From the NCBI GenBank assembly GCA_005882045.1, contig VBHO01000070.1:1-38694 (forward strand): 38,694 nucleotides of DNA, written 5' to 3'. This DNA comes from Chloroflexota bacterium. GTDB lineage: Bacteria; Chloroflexota; Dormibacteria; CF-121. The notes under the pieces were generated by a model that saw nothing but the letters and a program-made list of their open reading frames with translations, made no database searches and was not told where the DNA came from. Both the position numbers and the translations under genes were made by a program. Of the stretch, positions 7,305-15,761 are shown one piece after another (positions within the stretch are counted from its first letter, which is position 1; the number at the start of each line of letters is the position of its first letter).

Positions 7305-9193
7305 CCGAATCCAGCGGCGCGTCCTTCGTCGTCGGGACCGCCGGCCACATCGATCACGGGAAGTCGGCGCTGGTCAAGGCCTTGACGCAGATCGACCCCG
7401 ACCGGTTGGAGGAGGAGAAGCGCCGTGGCATGACGATCGACCTCGGTTTCGCCTACATGACGCTGCCCAGCGGCCGCCGGGTGGGGTTCATCGACGTGCC
7501 GGGGCATCAACGCTTTCTCAAGAACATGCTGGCCGGCGTCCATGGCATGGATGCCGTGCTGCTCGTGATCGCGGCGGACGAGGGTCCGCGGCCACAGACG
7601 CGCGAGCACCTCGCCATCATCGATCTCCTGGGAATCGAGCACGGTCTGGTGGTCCTCACCAAGGTGGACCTGGTGGACGACGCCTGGCTCGCGCTGGTTC
7701 GCGAGGAGGTGGCCGGCGTGCTCGCCGGAACGTCGCTCCAGCGGGCGCCGATCGTCGCCGCCTCCAGCGTTACCGGCGCGGGGCTGACGGAACTGCGGGC
7801 GGCGCTGGACGGCGAGCTCGCCAACACCGTGGCGCGACCGGACGTCGGCCGCCCGCGCCTACCGGTCGACCGATCGTTCGCCATGTCGGGCTTCGGCACG
7901 GTGGTGACAGGGACGCTGGTGGGTGGGGCCCTCCGCCAGGGCGCGGAGGTCTCGGTGCTGCCTGCCGGGCGCCGGGTAAGGATCCGCGGCCTGCAGCAGC
8001 ACAACCAGCCGGTCGAAGAAGCGCGACCGGGGAGTCGCACCGCGGTGAACCTCAGCGGCCTCGACCATTCCGACGTGCACCGTGGTGACGTGCTGGCGCT
8101 ACCCGGGACCCTGGCGCCCAGCCGACGCCTCGACGCGCGCCTGCACGTGCTGTCGGGAGCTGCTCAACCGCTGCGTCATCGCCAGCGGCTGCTGATGTAT
8201 CACGAGACGGCCGAGGTGATGGTGGAGATCAGCCTGCTCGAACGCGATGAGCTCGCCCCCGGAGACACCGGCTGGGCGCAGCTGTTTGCGGCCGGACCGC
8301 TGGTCGCCCTGGACGGCGATCGCTTCATCCTGCGCGTCCCCTCTCCGGCGGCCACGGTCGCCGGTGGCGTCATCGTCGACCGCGCGCCGCGCCGTCACCG
8401 CCGTCGCGATCCCGCGCTGCTCATCAATCTCGCCGCTCGCGAGCGTGCCGACCCGGCAACGGCGGCGGTCCTCGAGCTGGGCAAGCATCCCTGGGGTCTG
8501 CGTGACAAGGAGCTCGCTCGCTTTCTGGGCGTCCCCAGTGGACAGTTGGCGGAGGTCCTCGCCCCACTCACGGAGGGTGGCGTCGTGCGCCGCATGCCGT
8601 CGGGCTGGTTGGCCCGGGACCAATGGGACGGCTTGCAGTCACGCGTCACCACCTCGCTCGAGGCCTACCACGAGGCGCAACCGCTCCGTCGCGGGATGCC
8701 CAAAGAAGAGCTCCGCAGCCGGACCAGCATCCCGGCCGAGGTGTTCGCGGAGGTGCTTGGCCTGCTGGCGGACGAGGGTCGGATCGTGGAACGAGGAGGC
8801 GAGGTCGCGGTGGCCAGCCATAAGCAGTTGCTGAGCCGCGAGCAGGAAACCCTAATCGGCGAGTTTCTGGCCGAGCTCGAGTCGCAGCCGTTCAACCCTC
8901 CGCCGCTGGCCGACCTCTTGCGCCGGCACCCGCTGACGCCGGCGCTTCTGCAATACGTGGTCGTCGACGGGCGGATCGTGCGCCTCAACGAGGACACGGT
9001 GTTTGCCCGATCCGCCTATGACGAGGCGGTCAGGCTGTTGCGCGCCCATCTGACCGCGCATCGGACGCTGACCGTGGCGGCCGCCCGCGACCTGCTGGGT
9101 TCGAGCCGCCGTTACGTTCTTCCCTTGCTCGAGTGGATGGACGCGCAGAAGATCACGCGCCGGGTCGGAGACGACCGTATCCTGAGAAGTTGA
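7301..9193 (+). CDS. selB: Selenocysteine-specific elongation factor SelB
   Basis: SelB is the EF-Tu-like factor that brings Sec-tRNA to UGA codons next to a SECIS element. G1 is GTAGHIDHGKS (residues 12-22), the switch I threonine is in RGMTIDLGF, G3 is DVPGHQRFLKNMLAGV and G4 is TKVD. The beta-barrel domains follow, then about 250 C-terminal residues with winged-helix character (for example LRDKELARFLGVP and RDLLGSSRRYVLPLLEWMD), the part that binds SECIS RNA. At 630 residues it is full length. The TGA overlaps the ATG of the next gene. selD and selC are not in the window. Confidence 0.96.
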   Translation: MTESSGASFVVGTAGHIDHGKSALVKALTQIDPDRLEEEKRRGMTIDLGFAYMTLPSGRRVGFIDVPGHQRFLKNMLAGVHGMDAVLLVIAADEGPRPQTREHLAIIDLLGIEHGLVVLTKVDLVDDAWLALVREEVAGVLAGTSLQRAPIVAASSVTGAGLTELRAALDGELANTVARPDVGRPRLPVDRSFAMSGFGTVVTGTLVGGALRQGAEVSVLPAGRRVRIRGLQQHNQPVEEARPGSRTAVNLSGLDHSDVHRGDVLALPGTLAPSRRLDARLHVLSGAAQPLRHRQRLLMYHETAEVMVEISLLERDELAPGDTGWAQLFAAGPLVALDGDRFILRVPSPAATVAGGVIVDRAPRRHRRRDPALLINLAARERADPATAAVLELGKHPWGLRDKELARFLGVPSGQLAEVLAPLTEGGVVRRMPSGWLARDQWDGLQSRVTTSLEAYHEAQPLRRGMPKEELRSRTSIPAEVFAEVLGLLADEGRIVERGGEVAVASHKQLLSREQETLIGEFLAELESQPFNPPPLADLLRRHPLTPALLQYVVVDGRIVRLNEDTVFARSAYDEAVRLLRAHLTAHRTLTVAAARDLLGSSRRYVLPLLEWMDAQKITRRVGDDRILRS

Positions 9194-9885
9194 TGCGCGC
9201 GGCGTCGCCGCTCCGTGTCGTGGCGGCCGGTCTGGCGCTCGTCATGGCGCTGGCGGCCTGCGGGCCCCAACCTCCAGACGCCGCGACATTGCTCAAGCAG
9301 TCGAGTCAGCGCATGCTCGGTCTGAAGGGCTTTCATTTTCAGATGCAGATCACTGGCTTCACCGGTCCCGCCGAGCCGGTGCAAAGCGCCCAGGGTGATG
9401 CGCACCCGCCGGACTTGCACGCGAAGGTGAATCTCAAGGAGGGCGGAATTCTGCTGGAGGTCGAGGTCATCTTCAACGCCGACAAGATCTATCTGAAATC
9501 GTTCACCGGCGGCTGGCAGCAGCTCACGGCCGCGCAGGTCGCGGAGTTCTTCGATGCGCGGCTGCTTTTCGATCCACAGGCCGGCCTGTTCGCCGCGATG
9601 CGTGATACCACGGCGCCATACCGCGGCAACAGCGAAAAGGTGAACGGGCATGACGCCTATCCGGTCGACGGCGTCCTGCAGGGGCCCCGGGTCAATCAAT
9701 TGCTTCCGTTGATTCGCGAGCAGGGTGCGTACCACGCCACCTATTGGATCGAGAGTTCGAGCAGCAACCTCTGGCGCGCCCGGGTCAGCGGTAATCTCTT
9801 CGATGCGTCACAGCCGGCAACGATCGTTTTCGACTTCTCCAATCATGATCACCCCGTTTCGGTCAGCCCGCCTCCGCTCGGTTAA
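9193..9885 (+). CDS. LppX/LprAFG-family lipoprotein
   Basis: The 230-residue protein has a lipoprotein signal peptide with lipobox LAAC (C23). The mature part has the layout of the LppX/LprA/LprF/LprG family: the start AATLLKQSSQRMLGLKGFHF, alternating beta strands (KVNLKEGGILLEVEVIFNADKIY), a WQQLT segment and a late AYHATYWIES strand. In mycobacteria such lipoproteins carry lipids in a hydrophobic pocket. The gene starts in the selB stop (TGATG) and overlaps the next gene, an MFS transporter, by 41 bases. This pairing is the same as lprG-P55. Confidence 0.75.
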   Translation: MRAASPLRVVAAGLALVMALAACGPQPPDAATLLKQSSQRMLGLKGFHFQMQITGFTGPAEPVQSAQGDAHPPDLHAKVNLKEGGILLEVEVIFNADKIYLKSFTGGWQQLTAAQVAEFFDARLLFDPQAGLFAAMRDTTAPYRGNSEKVNGHDAYPVDGVLQGPRVNQLLPLIREQGAYHATYWIESSSSNLWRARVSGNLFDASQPATIVFDFSNHDHPVSVSPPPLG

Positions 9886-11368
9886 CCGCCCGGCCCTGCT
9901 CGCGCTGACGGGCGCCGGGCTGTTCCTGGCCTCCCTCGACGCCTACGTCGTCGTCACCGCCCTGCTGCCCATGCTGACCTCGGTTCACATCGCGGTCAAC
10001 CGGCCCGAACAGGCGACGCCGATCATCACCGGGTTTCTCCTCGGCTACCTCGCCGTCATGCCGATTGCGGGCGGGCTCAGCGATCGGTTCGGGCGGATCC
10101 GGATTTTCGCCGCCTGCCTCGCCCTCTTCGCCTTCGGATCGTTTTTGACGGCCAGCGCACCATCGCTCTCGCAGCTCGTCACCGGCCGGCTGCTGCAGGG
10201 CGCCGGTGGGGGCGCGCTCGTGCCCGCCGTGCTGGCGCTGGCCGCCGATCTGTACCCGGCTGGCGACCGCAGCCCGGTGCTGGGGGCAGTCAGTGCTCTC
10301 CAGGAGATCGGCAGCGTCCTGGGGCCGCTCTGGGGCGGTCTCGTCACGGCATCATCCTTCGGCTGGACCTGGATTTTCTGGCTCAACATCCCCGCCGCCG
10401 CCGCGATCATTTGGGCCCTCTGGCCAGAGATTCGCTCGCGGCGTGAGGAGCGCCGTCCCACGCACCTCGATTGGATCGGCGCCTTGCTGGCCACCGCGGG
10501 ACTCGCCCTCTTGACGCTGGCGCTGTATGCGGCCAATCCCGAAGAAAGTCCGGTGGGTGCCGGATTCATCTGGCAGGCGCCGCTGGCGATCGTGTTTTTA
10601 GCCCTCTTTGTCTGGTACGAGCGGCGCGCGGCGCAACCGTTGATCAATGTCAGCCGGTTCCGTGATTCGTCATTCAGCGGGTCGGCGCTCACGAACGCGA
10701 TCGCGGGCGCTGGTCTGATGGTCGCCCTCGTCTATATCCCGGTGCTCGCCAACGCGGTCTTCTCGATGAATGCGAGCGGGTCAGCCCTTTTGCTGGTGCG
10801 GCTGATGCTTGGCATTCCCATCGGCGCCTTGCTTGGCGGCTGGCTCGCGCACCGGCTGCGGAGTTACCGATTCGTCGCCGCGCTCGGTCTGGTCCTGGCG
10901 GCCGTGGGATTCTTCATGCTGTCGGGTTGGAACGAGGGATCGCTCAAGCCCCACCTGATCGGACCACTGACGCTGGCGGACGGCGAGCTGTTTCTCACCG
11001 GGCTGGGGCTCGGCATCGAGATCGCGCCGGTCAGCGCGGCGTTGCTGGACGCGGTGGGGGAGGCGGAGCGAGGCGCGGGCGCATCGTTCCTGATCGTCAT
11101 GCGACTGGTCGGGATGCTGGTCGGCTTCTCGCTGGTCGCGGGATTTGGGCTCTGGGAATTTCATCGCGCCACCGCCCACCTCTTGCCGCCACTGCCCGGT
11201 CTCAATCCAAACTTCGCGGCCCAGTTCGCCATCTACACGCTGAAGGTCAAGCAGGCGATTTTCGACGAATACCACCTGATCTTCCGCGCGACCGCGATCG
11301 CTCTGCTGGTTGGCGCCGCGGTGGCCGCGGCGACCCTGCGGCCGCTGGCTCGACCGCGCTGGCGATAG
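9845..11368 (+). CDS. MFS transporter, DHA2 (EmrB/QacA, P55-like) family
   Basis: The 507-residue polytopic protein has about 14 hydrophobic segments. Family motifs include LASLDAYVVVTALLPML in helix 1 (motif D1 of DHA2 transporters), GGLSDRFGRIRIF (motif A, loop 2-3) and GRLLQGAGGGALVPAVLAL (motif B/C region). It starts at ATG 9845 inside the lipoprotein gene, so the two proteins are translationally coupled. With an LprG-like lipoprotein partner, lipid or drug export from the cytoplasmic membrane is the likely role, as for mycobacterial P55; substrate is unknown. Confidence 0.85.
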   Translation: MITPFRSARLRSVNRPALLALTGAGLFLASLDAYVVVTALLPMLTSVHIAVNRPEQATPIITGFLLGYLAVMPIAGGLSDRFGRIRIFAACLALFAFGSFLTASAPSLSQLVTGRLLQGAGGGALVPAVLALAADLYPAGDRSPVLGAVSALQEIGSVLGPLWGGLVTASSFGWTWIFWLNIPAAAAIIWALWPEIRSRREERRPTHLDWIGALLATAGLALLTLALYAANPEESPVGAGFIWQAPLAIVFLALFVWYERRAAQPLINVSRFRDSSFSGSALTNAIAGAGLMVALVYIPVLANAVFSMNASGSALLLVRLMLGIPIGALLGGWLAHRLRSYRFVAALGLVLAAVGFFMLSGWNEGSLKPHLIGPLTLADGELFLTGLGLGIEIAPVSAALLDAVGEAERGAGASFLIVMRLVGMLVGFSLVAGFGLWEFHRATAHLLPPLPGLNPNFAAQFAIYTLKVKQAIFDEYHLIFRATAIALLVGAAVAAATLRPLARPRWR

Positions 11369-11394
11369 CGGGTCTATTCTGAGCCGCGACACCC

Positions 11395-12354
11395 ATGGCC
11401 CTGGTCGGGATCGATCTCGGCGGTACGCAGCTGCGCGTGGCGGTCGCGGACGACCGCGGCCGTCTGCGTACGATCGTGCGCCGTCCGACCGAGGCCGCCC
11501 GCGGACGGCAACATGTCATCAATCGCATCGTGGCGGCGGTCGCGGACGGCCTGGCGGAGGACGGGACACCGGCGCGCCGAGTGCGAGCGCTGGGAATCGG
11601 CCTGCCTGGGCCGGTGGACCCGTCCGCCGGCCTGGTCATCAGCCCCGCGAACCTGCCGGGATTCCGGAATGTGCCGCTGAACCGGATCCTCACCCGCGCC
11701 ACGGGTATTCGCAGCTACCTCCATCACGACGCGCACCTGGCGGCCCTTGGCGAGCACCGGCGCGGCGCCGGTCGCGGCGCCAGCGAGCTGATCTACGTCA
11801 CGGTTTCCACCGGCATCGGGGCCGGGCTGCTGATTCGGGGCGAGCTCTACGCCGGCGCGCATGGGAGCGCCGGGGAGATCGGCCACATCGTGGTCCAGCG
11901 CGACGGGCCCCTCTGCACCTGCGGCAATCGCGGCTGCGTCGAGGCACTCGCCAGCGGCACCGGCATTGCCCGGGCCGCGCGTGAGCTGGGGGCGCGAACC
12001 CCCGCGAGCGCGCTTCATGAACTGCCAGCGCCGGCGGCCGAAGATGTGGTGCGGGCCGCTCGCGCAGGCGATCAGCTGGCGATGAGCATTCTCGACTCAG
12101 CCGGCACCTATCTTGGGATCGCGATGGGGACGCTCATCAACCTCTTCAATCCACAGTTGATCGTGCTCGGCGGCAGTGTCCTCAAGGCTGGGGCGCCGCT
12201 GCTGGCACCGATGCGTCGCTCGATGCTCGCGTCCTCATGGAAGGCGGCGCGGCGCGGTCTTCGCATCGTCCCGCCCGCGTTGGGCGACGACGTGGGACTC
12301 ATCGGTGCCGTCGAGTTCGCGCGCCTCCGCGCCGGGCATGCCCGTTCGGCTTGA
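11395..12354 (+). CDS. ROK-family sugar kinase (glucokinase-like)
   Basis: The 319-residue protein has the ATP-binding motif GIDLGGTQLRVAV (from residue 5), the ROK segment EIGHIVV (H164) and the zinc site CTCGNRGC (C174, C176, C181). D112 in HHDAHLAALGE is at the catalytic base position, although this motif is usually NDANAAALGE, so the Asn is His here. There is no N-terminal helix-turn-helix, so it is a kinase rather than a ROK repressor. Glucose phosphorylation is likely but another sugar is possible. Start ATG 11395 follows a 26-bp gap; its end overlaps the next gene by 17 bases. Confidence 0.85.
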   Translation: MALVGIDLGGTQLRVAVADDRGRLRTIVRRPTEAARGRQHVINRIVAAVADGLAEDGTPARRVRALGIGLPGPVDPSAGLVISPANLPGFRNVPLNRILTRATGIRSYLHHDAHLAALGEHRRGAGRGASELIYVTVSTGIGAGLLIRGELYAGAHGSAGEIGHIVVQRDGPLCTCGNRGCVEALASGTGIARAARELGARTPASALHELPAPAAEDVVRAARAGDQLAMSILDSAGTYLGIAMGTLINLFNPQLIVLGGSVLKAGAPLLAPMRRSMLASSWKAARRGLRIVPPALGDDVGLIGAVEFARLRAGHARSA

Positions 12355-13732
12355 TCCGCCGGCGCTCCCGGGATGGGAGCCGGCGTTCGCCGCCGTGCGG
12401 GAGCAAGCCCGCAAGCGCGGACTGCGCGCCTTGGTGGTCGGCGGCTACGTGCGCGACCACCTGCTGGGTGGGGACCGAGAAAATCAGATTCGCGAAGTCG
12501 ACATCCTGGTGGAAGGGAAAGGCGCGATCCAGCTGGCGACCGATGTCGCCGCCGCGATGAAGCTCCACCCGCCGGTCGTCTTCGAGCGATTCGGGACCGC
12601 CCATCTCGACTTCGATCATCGCGCGCTGGAATTCGTCTCCAGCCGCGTCGAGACCTACGATCCATCGAGCCGTAAACCGCAGGTAAGCCCGGGCACGCTC
12701 AAAGACGACGTCATGCGCCGTGACTTCACCGTCAACACGCTGCTGATGGATTGGGATGGCACCGTGCTCGATCTCACCGGGCGCGGCCTTGCCGATCTAG
12801 AGTCGCGCCGGATCGTCACGCCCCTCGAGCCCACGTCCACCTTCGATGAGGATCCGCTGCGCATGTTGCGAGCGATCCGCTTTGCCGCGACGCTCGACTT
12901 TACCCTCGATGCGTCGGTCGAGGCGGCCATCCGAAACCACTCGGGCCGGCTGCAGCCACCGACAGTTTCGATGGAGCGGATCCGCGATGAATTCTCCAAG
13001 CTGCTTGTGGCGGACCAGGTGGGGCGTGGATTGGAGCTGCTCGATGCGACCGGGCTGCTGGTGCGGATCCTGCCCCAGCTCGAGTCGGGCAAAGGCATGC
13101 AGCAGGGCGGATGGCACAGCCACGATGTGTTCGGCCACGCCCTGCTGGCGGCAATGCTCGCCCCGCCCGATCTCACGACGCGACTCGCCGCGCTGCTGCA
13201 CGATGTCGGCAAGCCGGCCGTCCACGAGCTGCGCGAGGGAAAGCCGACCTTCATCGGCCACCAGGAGGTTGGTGCGACGATGGCGGGACCTGCACTGAGA
13301 CATCTGCGCTATCCGGGCGAGCTGGTCGACGCCGTGACGACCTTGATTCGCCTGCACATGCGCCCCATCCAGTACGACCCGCAGGGTTGGGAGGACAAAG
13401 CGGTGCGCCGCCTGGTGCGCGATGCGGGTGACCAGCTTGACCGGCTGCTGGCGCTGGCGCGCGCCGACATGCGCGCCAGTCATTACCCGGACGTCAAAAA
13501 AATCGATGACCTCGAGGCCCGCATCCGGCGGCTCGATGCCGACGCCATCGCGGCCATCCGTTCGCCGCTCACCGGCGAGGAACTGATGAAGCGCTTTGGA
13601 CGGCCGCCCGGTCCATGGATCAAGCGCGTCAAGTCGGCGCTCGAAGAGGCGATCGTCGATGGCGCGCTGGCGTCGGACACGCGGGCCGCCTGGGATTACC
13701 TCGAAGCGCACCCCGAACTGCTTTCCGAGTGA
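12338..13732 (+). CDS. CCA tRNA nucleotidyltransferase / poly(A) polymerase family with HD domain
   Basis: Class II nucleotidyltransferase of 464 residues. The head domain has GGYVRD (35-40) and EVDILVEG (53-60), then RRDFTVNTLLMDWDG and EDPLRMLRAIRFAA. An HD domain follows (LLHDVGKP, H288-D289; HMRPIQYDP). The family adds or repairs the tRNA 3' CCA end, or adds only A or CC in some lineages. The metal motif is usually DxD; here the first acid is Glu (E53-V-D55), close to the DVDIVVEG form of deep-branching A-adding enzymes. ATG 12338 overlaps the ROK gene; a longer in-frame extension upstream lies inside that gene and has no family similarity. Confidence 0.88.
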   Translation: MPVRLDPPALPGWEPAFAAVREQARKRGLRALVVGGYVRDHLLGGDRENQIREVDILVEGKGAIQLATDVAAAMKLHPPVVFERFGTAHLDFDHRALEFVSSRVETYDPSSRKPQVSPGTLKDDVMRRDFTVNTLLMDWDGTVLDLTGRGLADLESRRIVTPLEPTSTFDEDPLRMLRAIRFAATLDFTLDASVEAAIRNHSGRLQPPTVSMERIRDEFSKLLVADQVGRGLELLDATGLLVRILPQLESGKGMQQGGWHSHDVFGHALLAAMLAPPDLTTRLAALLHDVGKPAVHELREGKPTFIGHQEVGATMAGPALRHLRYPGELVDAVTTLIRLHMRPIQYDPQGWEDKAVRRLVRDAGDQLDRLLALARADMRASHYPDVKKIDDLEARIRRLDADAIAAIRSPLTGEELMKRFGRPPGPWIKRVKSALEEAIVDGALASDTRAAWDYLEAHPELLSE

Positions 13733-13737
13733 CCGCC

Positions 13738-14833
13738 ATGCGCCGCTGGCCGTGGCCGTTCTTGCTACTGCTGGTGGGGGCCGTGCTGGCTACCACACGG
13801 GTGATGCCAGCCTTCACCGTGAGCCCGACCCTGGTGCTGGTTGTCTTCCTGCCGCCATTGCTGTTTGATGCCGGCTTCTCGTTGCGGGTCGCCGCGGTGC
13901 GTCGCGAGCTGCCCTGGATCCTGTTGCTCGGCGTCGGCGGTGCCGTGCTGGCGGCCGCGCTGGTCTTCGTTCTCCTTCGTGCGGCCGGATTTCCCTCAGA
14001 CGAAGCACTGCTGCTGGCCGCCATCCTGGCTGCGACGGACCCGGTTTCGGTGTTCGCCGCCCTGCGCCGATTGCATACACCCGAGCGGCTTCGCGTCGCG
14101 CTCGAGGGCGAAAGCCTGGTCAACGACGGCGTCGCGGTGGTGCTCTTCGTCGTCGCGCTGGCGGTGGTTCAGCGCCGTGTGCTCGCGCCACCCGGTGTTC
14201 TCGGCCTCTTCCTGCTGCTGACGCCTGGCGGTCGGCGCGGCCCTCGGGCTGCTGACACGCCAGGTTCTCGCGACCCTCCCAAAGCCGGTGCAAATCGCGC
14301 TCACGGTGGTGGCCGCCTACGCGTCGTACTTGCTGGCTGACCGAATCGGCGCGAGCGGTCTCCTCGCGGTGATTGCGCTGTCGTTGATCCTGGGAAGCGC
14401 TTATCAACCAACGACTCACCATCAAGTCCATCGGTTCTGGCGCCAGCTGGGTTTTGCCATGTCGAGTGTTGTCTTCCTGTTGGTCGGCCTGCAGGTCCAT
14501 CTCGACCAGGTGGTGCGGGTCGCCGGCCGCTTGCTGCTGCTGGTCGCGGTGGTGATGCTTGCTCGAGCGCTGATGGTGACCCTCGTCACGCTGGCCAGGA
14601 GCGATCTCTGGCCCTGGTCCTGGCGGGCCGCGCTGGTCTGGGCCGGGTTGCGGGGCGCGCTGTCGCTTGCGCTCGCGCTGGCACTCCCTGCGGATCTGGC
14701 GGGCCACGACGAAATCCTGGCCCTGACCTTCGGTTTCGTCTTCCTTTCGCTGGTTGTTCAGGGTCTTTCCACAGGCCCCGTATTCCGACTCCTGGGGATA
14801 TCGCGACAGACAGCTGTCGCAACGGTTCATTAG
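13738..14833 (+). pseudogene. Na+/H+ antiporter (CPA1 family), frameshifted
   Basis: Two adjacent frames together encode one CPA1 antiporter. The first frame (ATG 13738) gives FLPPLLFDAGFSL, ATDPVSVFAALRRLHTPE and the ion-binding ALEGESLVNDGVAVVLF. It loses similarity after GLFLLL (about 14220). The second frame resumes as RLAVGAALGLLTRQ from 14222 and continues through VAAYASYLLADRIG to AGLRGALSLALALALP and TAG-free sequence up to 14833. One extra base (or loss of two, modulo three) at about 14215-14222 explains it. Both halves keep conserved residues, so either a recent mutation or a sequence error is likely. The joined protein would be about 364 residues. Confidence 0.82.
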
Positions 14834-14843
14834 GCTGATGCTC

Positions 14844-14852
14844 TGCTAAACT
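14844..14852 (+). promoter_or_regulatory. Putative extended -10 promoter for the DUF1232-rplI-dnaB unit
   Basis: TGCTAAACT is a TGn-extended -10 (hexamer TAAACT at 14847-14852), 64 bp before ATG 14917. No good -35 is seen at 17 bases. The gap 14834-14916 shows nothing else. Confidence 0.35.
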
Positions 14853-14916
14853 CTGCGTCGCCACGGACGCGTCGGAGCAGGCTCGACGCGACCAAGGCTC
14901 GCGGGTATAGGGGAAC

Positions 14917-15318
14917 ATGCTGCTCAGTCTTCGGCTGCTCCGGCGAATCGCGCGGGAACTTCCGCGCTACGGCAAGCTCACTTATTGTCTCTACCGCGAT
15001 CCACGCGTCCCGCAGCGCAACAAGATCGCGTTGGCGGGGGCCATGGCCTTGATCCTCAACCCGGTGGTCGACGTCCCGCTGCGGTTGCCGATCTTTGGCG
15101 AGATGGATGCGGTCGCCCTCACAGTGTTGGCGGTGCGGCTATTCGTCGAAAAGGCGCCCAAAGACGTCGTGGCCGAACATCAGGAACAGATCGCCCTGGG
15201 GACCAGCCTCTTCGACCAGGACCTGCGCAACAGTCGACAGGGCCTGCAGGCCAGATTGAACGATTTGCGTGGGCGTGGACGTCTGGTCGTCGCCCGCCAT
15301 CGGAGGAATGCAATATGA
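14917..15318 (+). CDS. DUF1232 (YkvA-like) small membrane protein
   Basis: The 133-residue protein contains a DUF1232-like core: [20 protein letters not shown] followed by [20 protein letters not shown] and [23 protein letters not shown]1232 proteins are short membrane-associated proteins of unknown function. The C-terminal third is charged and may form a helix. Its stop overlaps the rplI start (ATGA at 15315-15318), so the two genes are translationally coupled; a functional link to the ribosome is not implied. Confidence 0.65.
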   Translation: MLLSLRLLRRIARELPRYGKLTYCLYRDPRVPQRNKIALAGAMALILNPVVDVPLRLPIFGEMDAVALTVLAVRLFVEKAPKDVVAEHQEQIALGTSLFDQDLRNSRQGLQARLNDLRGRGRLVVARHRRNAI

Positions 15319-15761
15319 AGGTTGTCTTGATCCAGGACGTGAAAGGCACCGGGAAAGCCGGCGAGACGAAAGACGTCGCCGACGGCTTTGCCCGTAACTT
15401 CCTGCTGCCGCGAAAGCTGGCCCAGCAGGCCACCCGCGGCGCTCAGGAACAGGTCGATCGCCAGAAGGCCACCGAAACCAAACGCGAGGAGCGCGAGCTG
15501 GCCGATGCCCGGGCATTGGCCGTACGGCTCGAGGCGGCGCAGGTCGTATTGAAGCTCCGCAGCGGGAAGGATGGCAAGCTGTTCGGCGCCGTGACGAATG
15601 CCGACGTGGCATCGGCGCTCAAGCAGCAACATGGGATCACCCTCGACCGTCGCAAGATCGAGTTCGAGCAGCCTGTCAAGGCGATGGGGCCGGGCAGCGC
15701 GCACGTAAAGCTGCACCGTGAGGTCACGGCCCGCATCCCGTTGATGGTCGCCTCCGCTTGA
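15315..15761 (+). CDS. rplI: 50S ribosomal protein L9
   Basis: The 148-residue protein matches L9 throughout: [20 protein letters not shown] and [13 protein letters not shown] form the N-terminal rRNA-binding domain, a long connecting helix (about residues 40-75) follows, and the C-terminal domain contains [19 protein letters not shown] and [27 protein letters not shown] at 15301-15307 lies 7 bases before ATG 15315. Its TGA overlaps the TTG start of dnaB. The rplI-dnaB order is common in bacteria. Confidence 0.96.
   Translation: MKVVLIQDVKGTGKAGETKDVADGFARNFLLPRKLAQQATRGAQEQVDRQKATETKREERELADARALAVRLEAAQVVLKLRSGKDGKLFGAVTNADVASALKQQHGITLDRRKIEFEQPVKAMGPGSAHVKLHREVTARIPLMVASA

Noticed and set aside
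14215-14225. Programmed +1 frameshift in the antiporter
   Set aside because: No known slippery site or downstream stimulator is seen; the site is CTG-rich and the protein family is not known for recoding. A mutation or sequence error is simpler.
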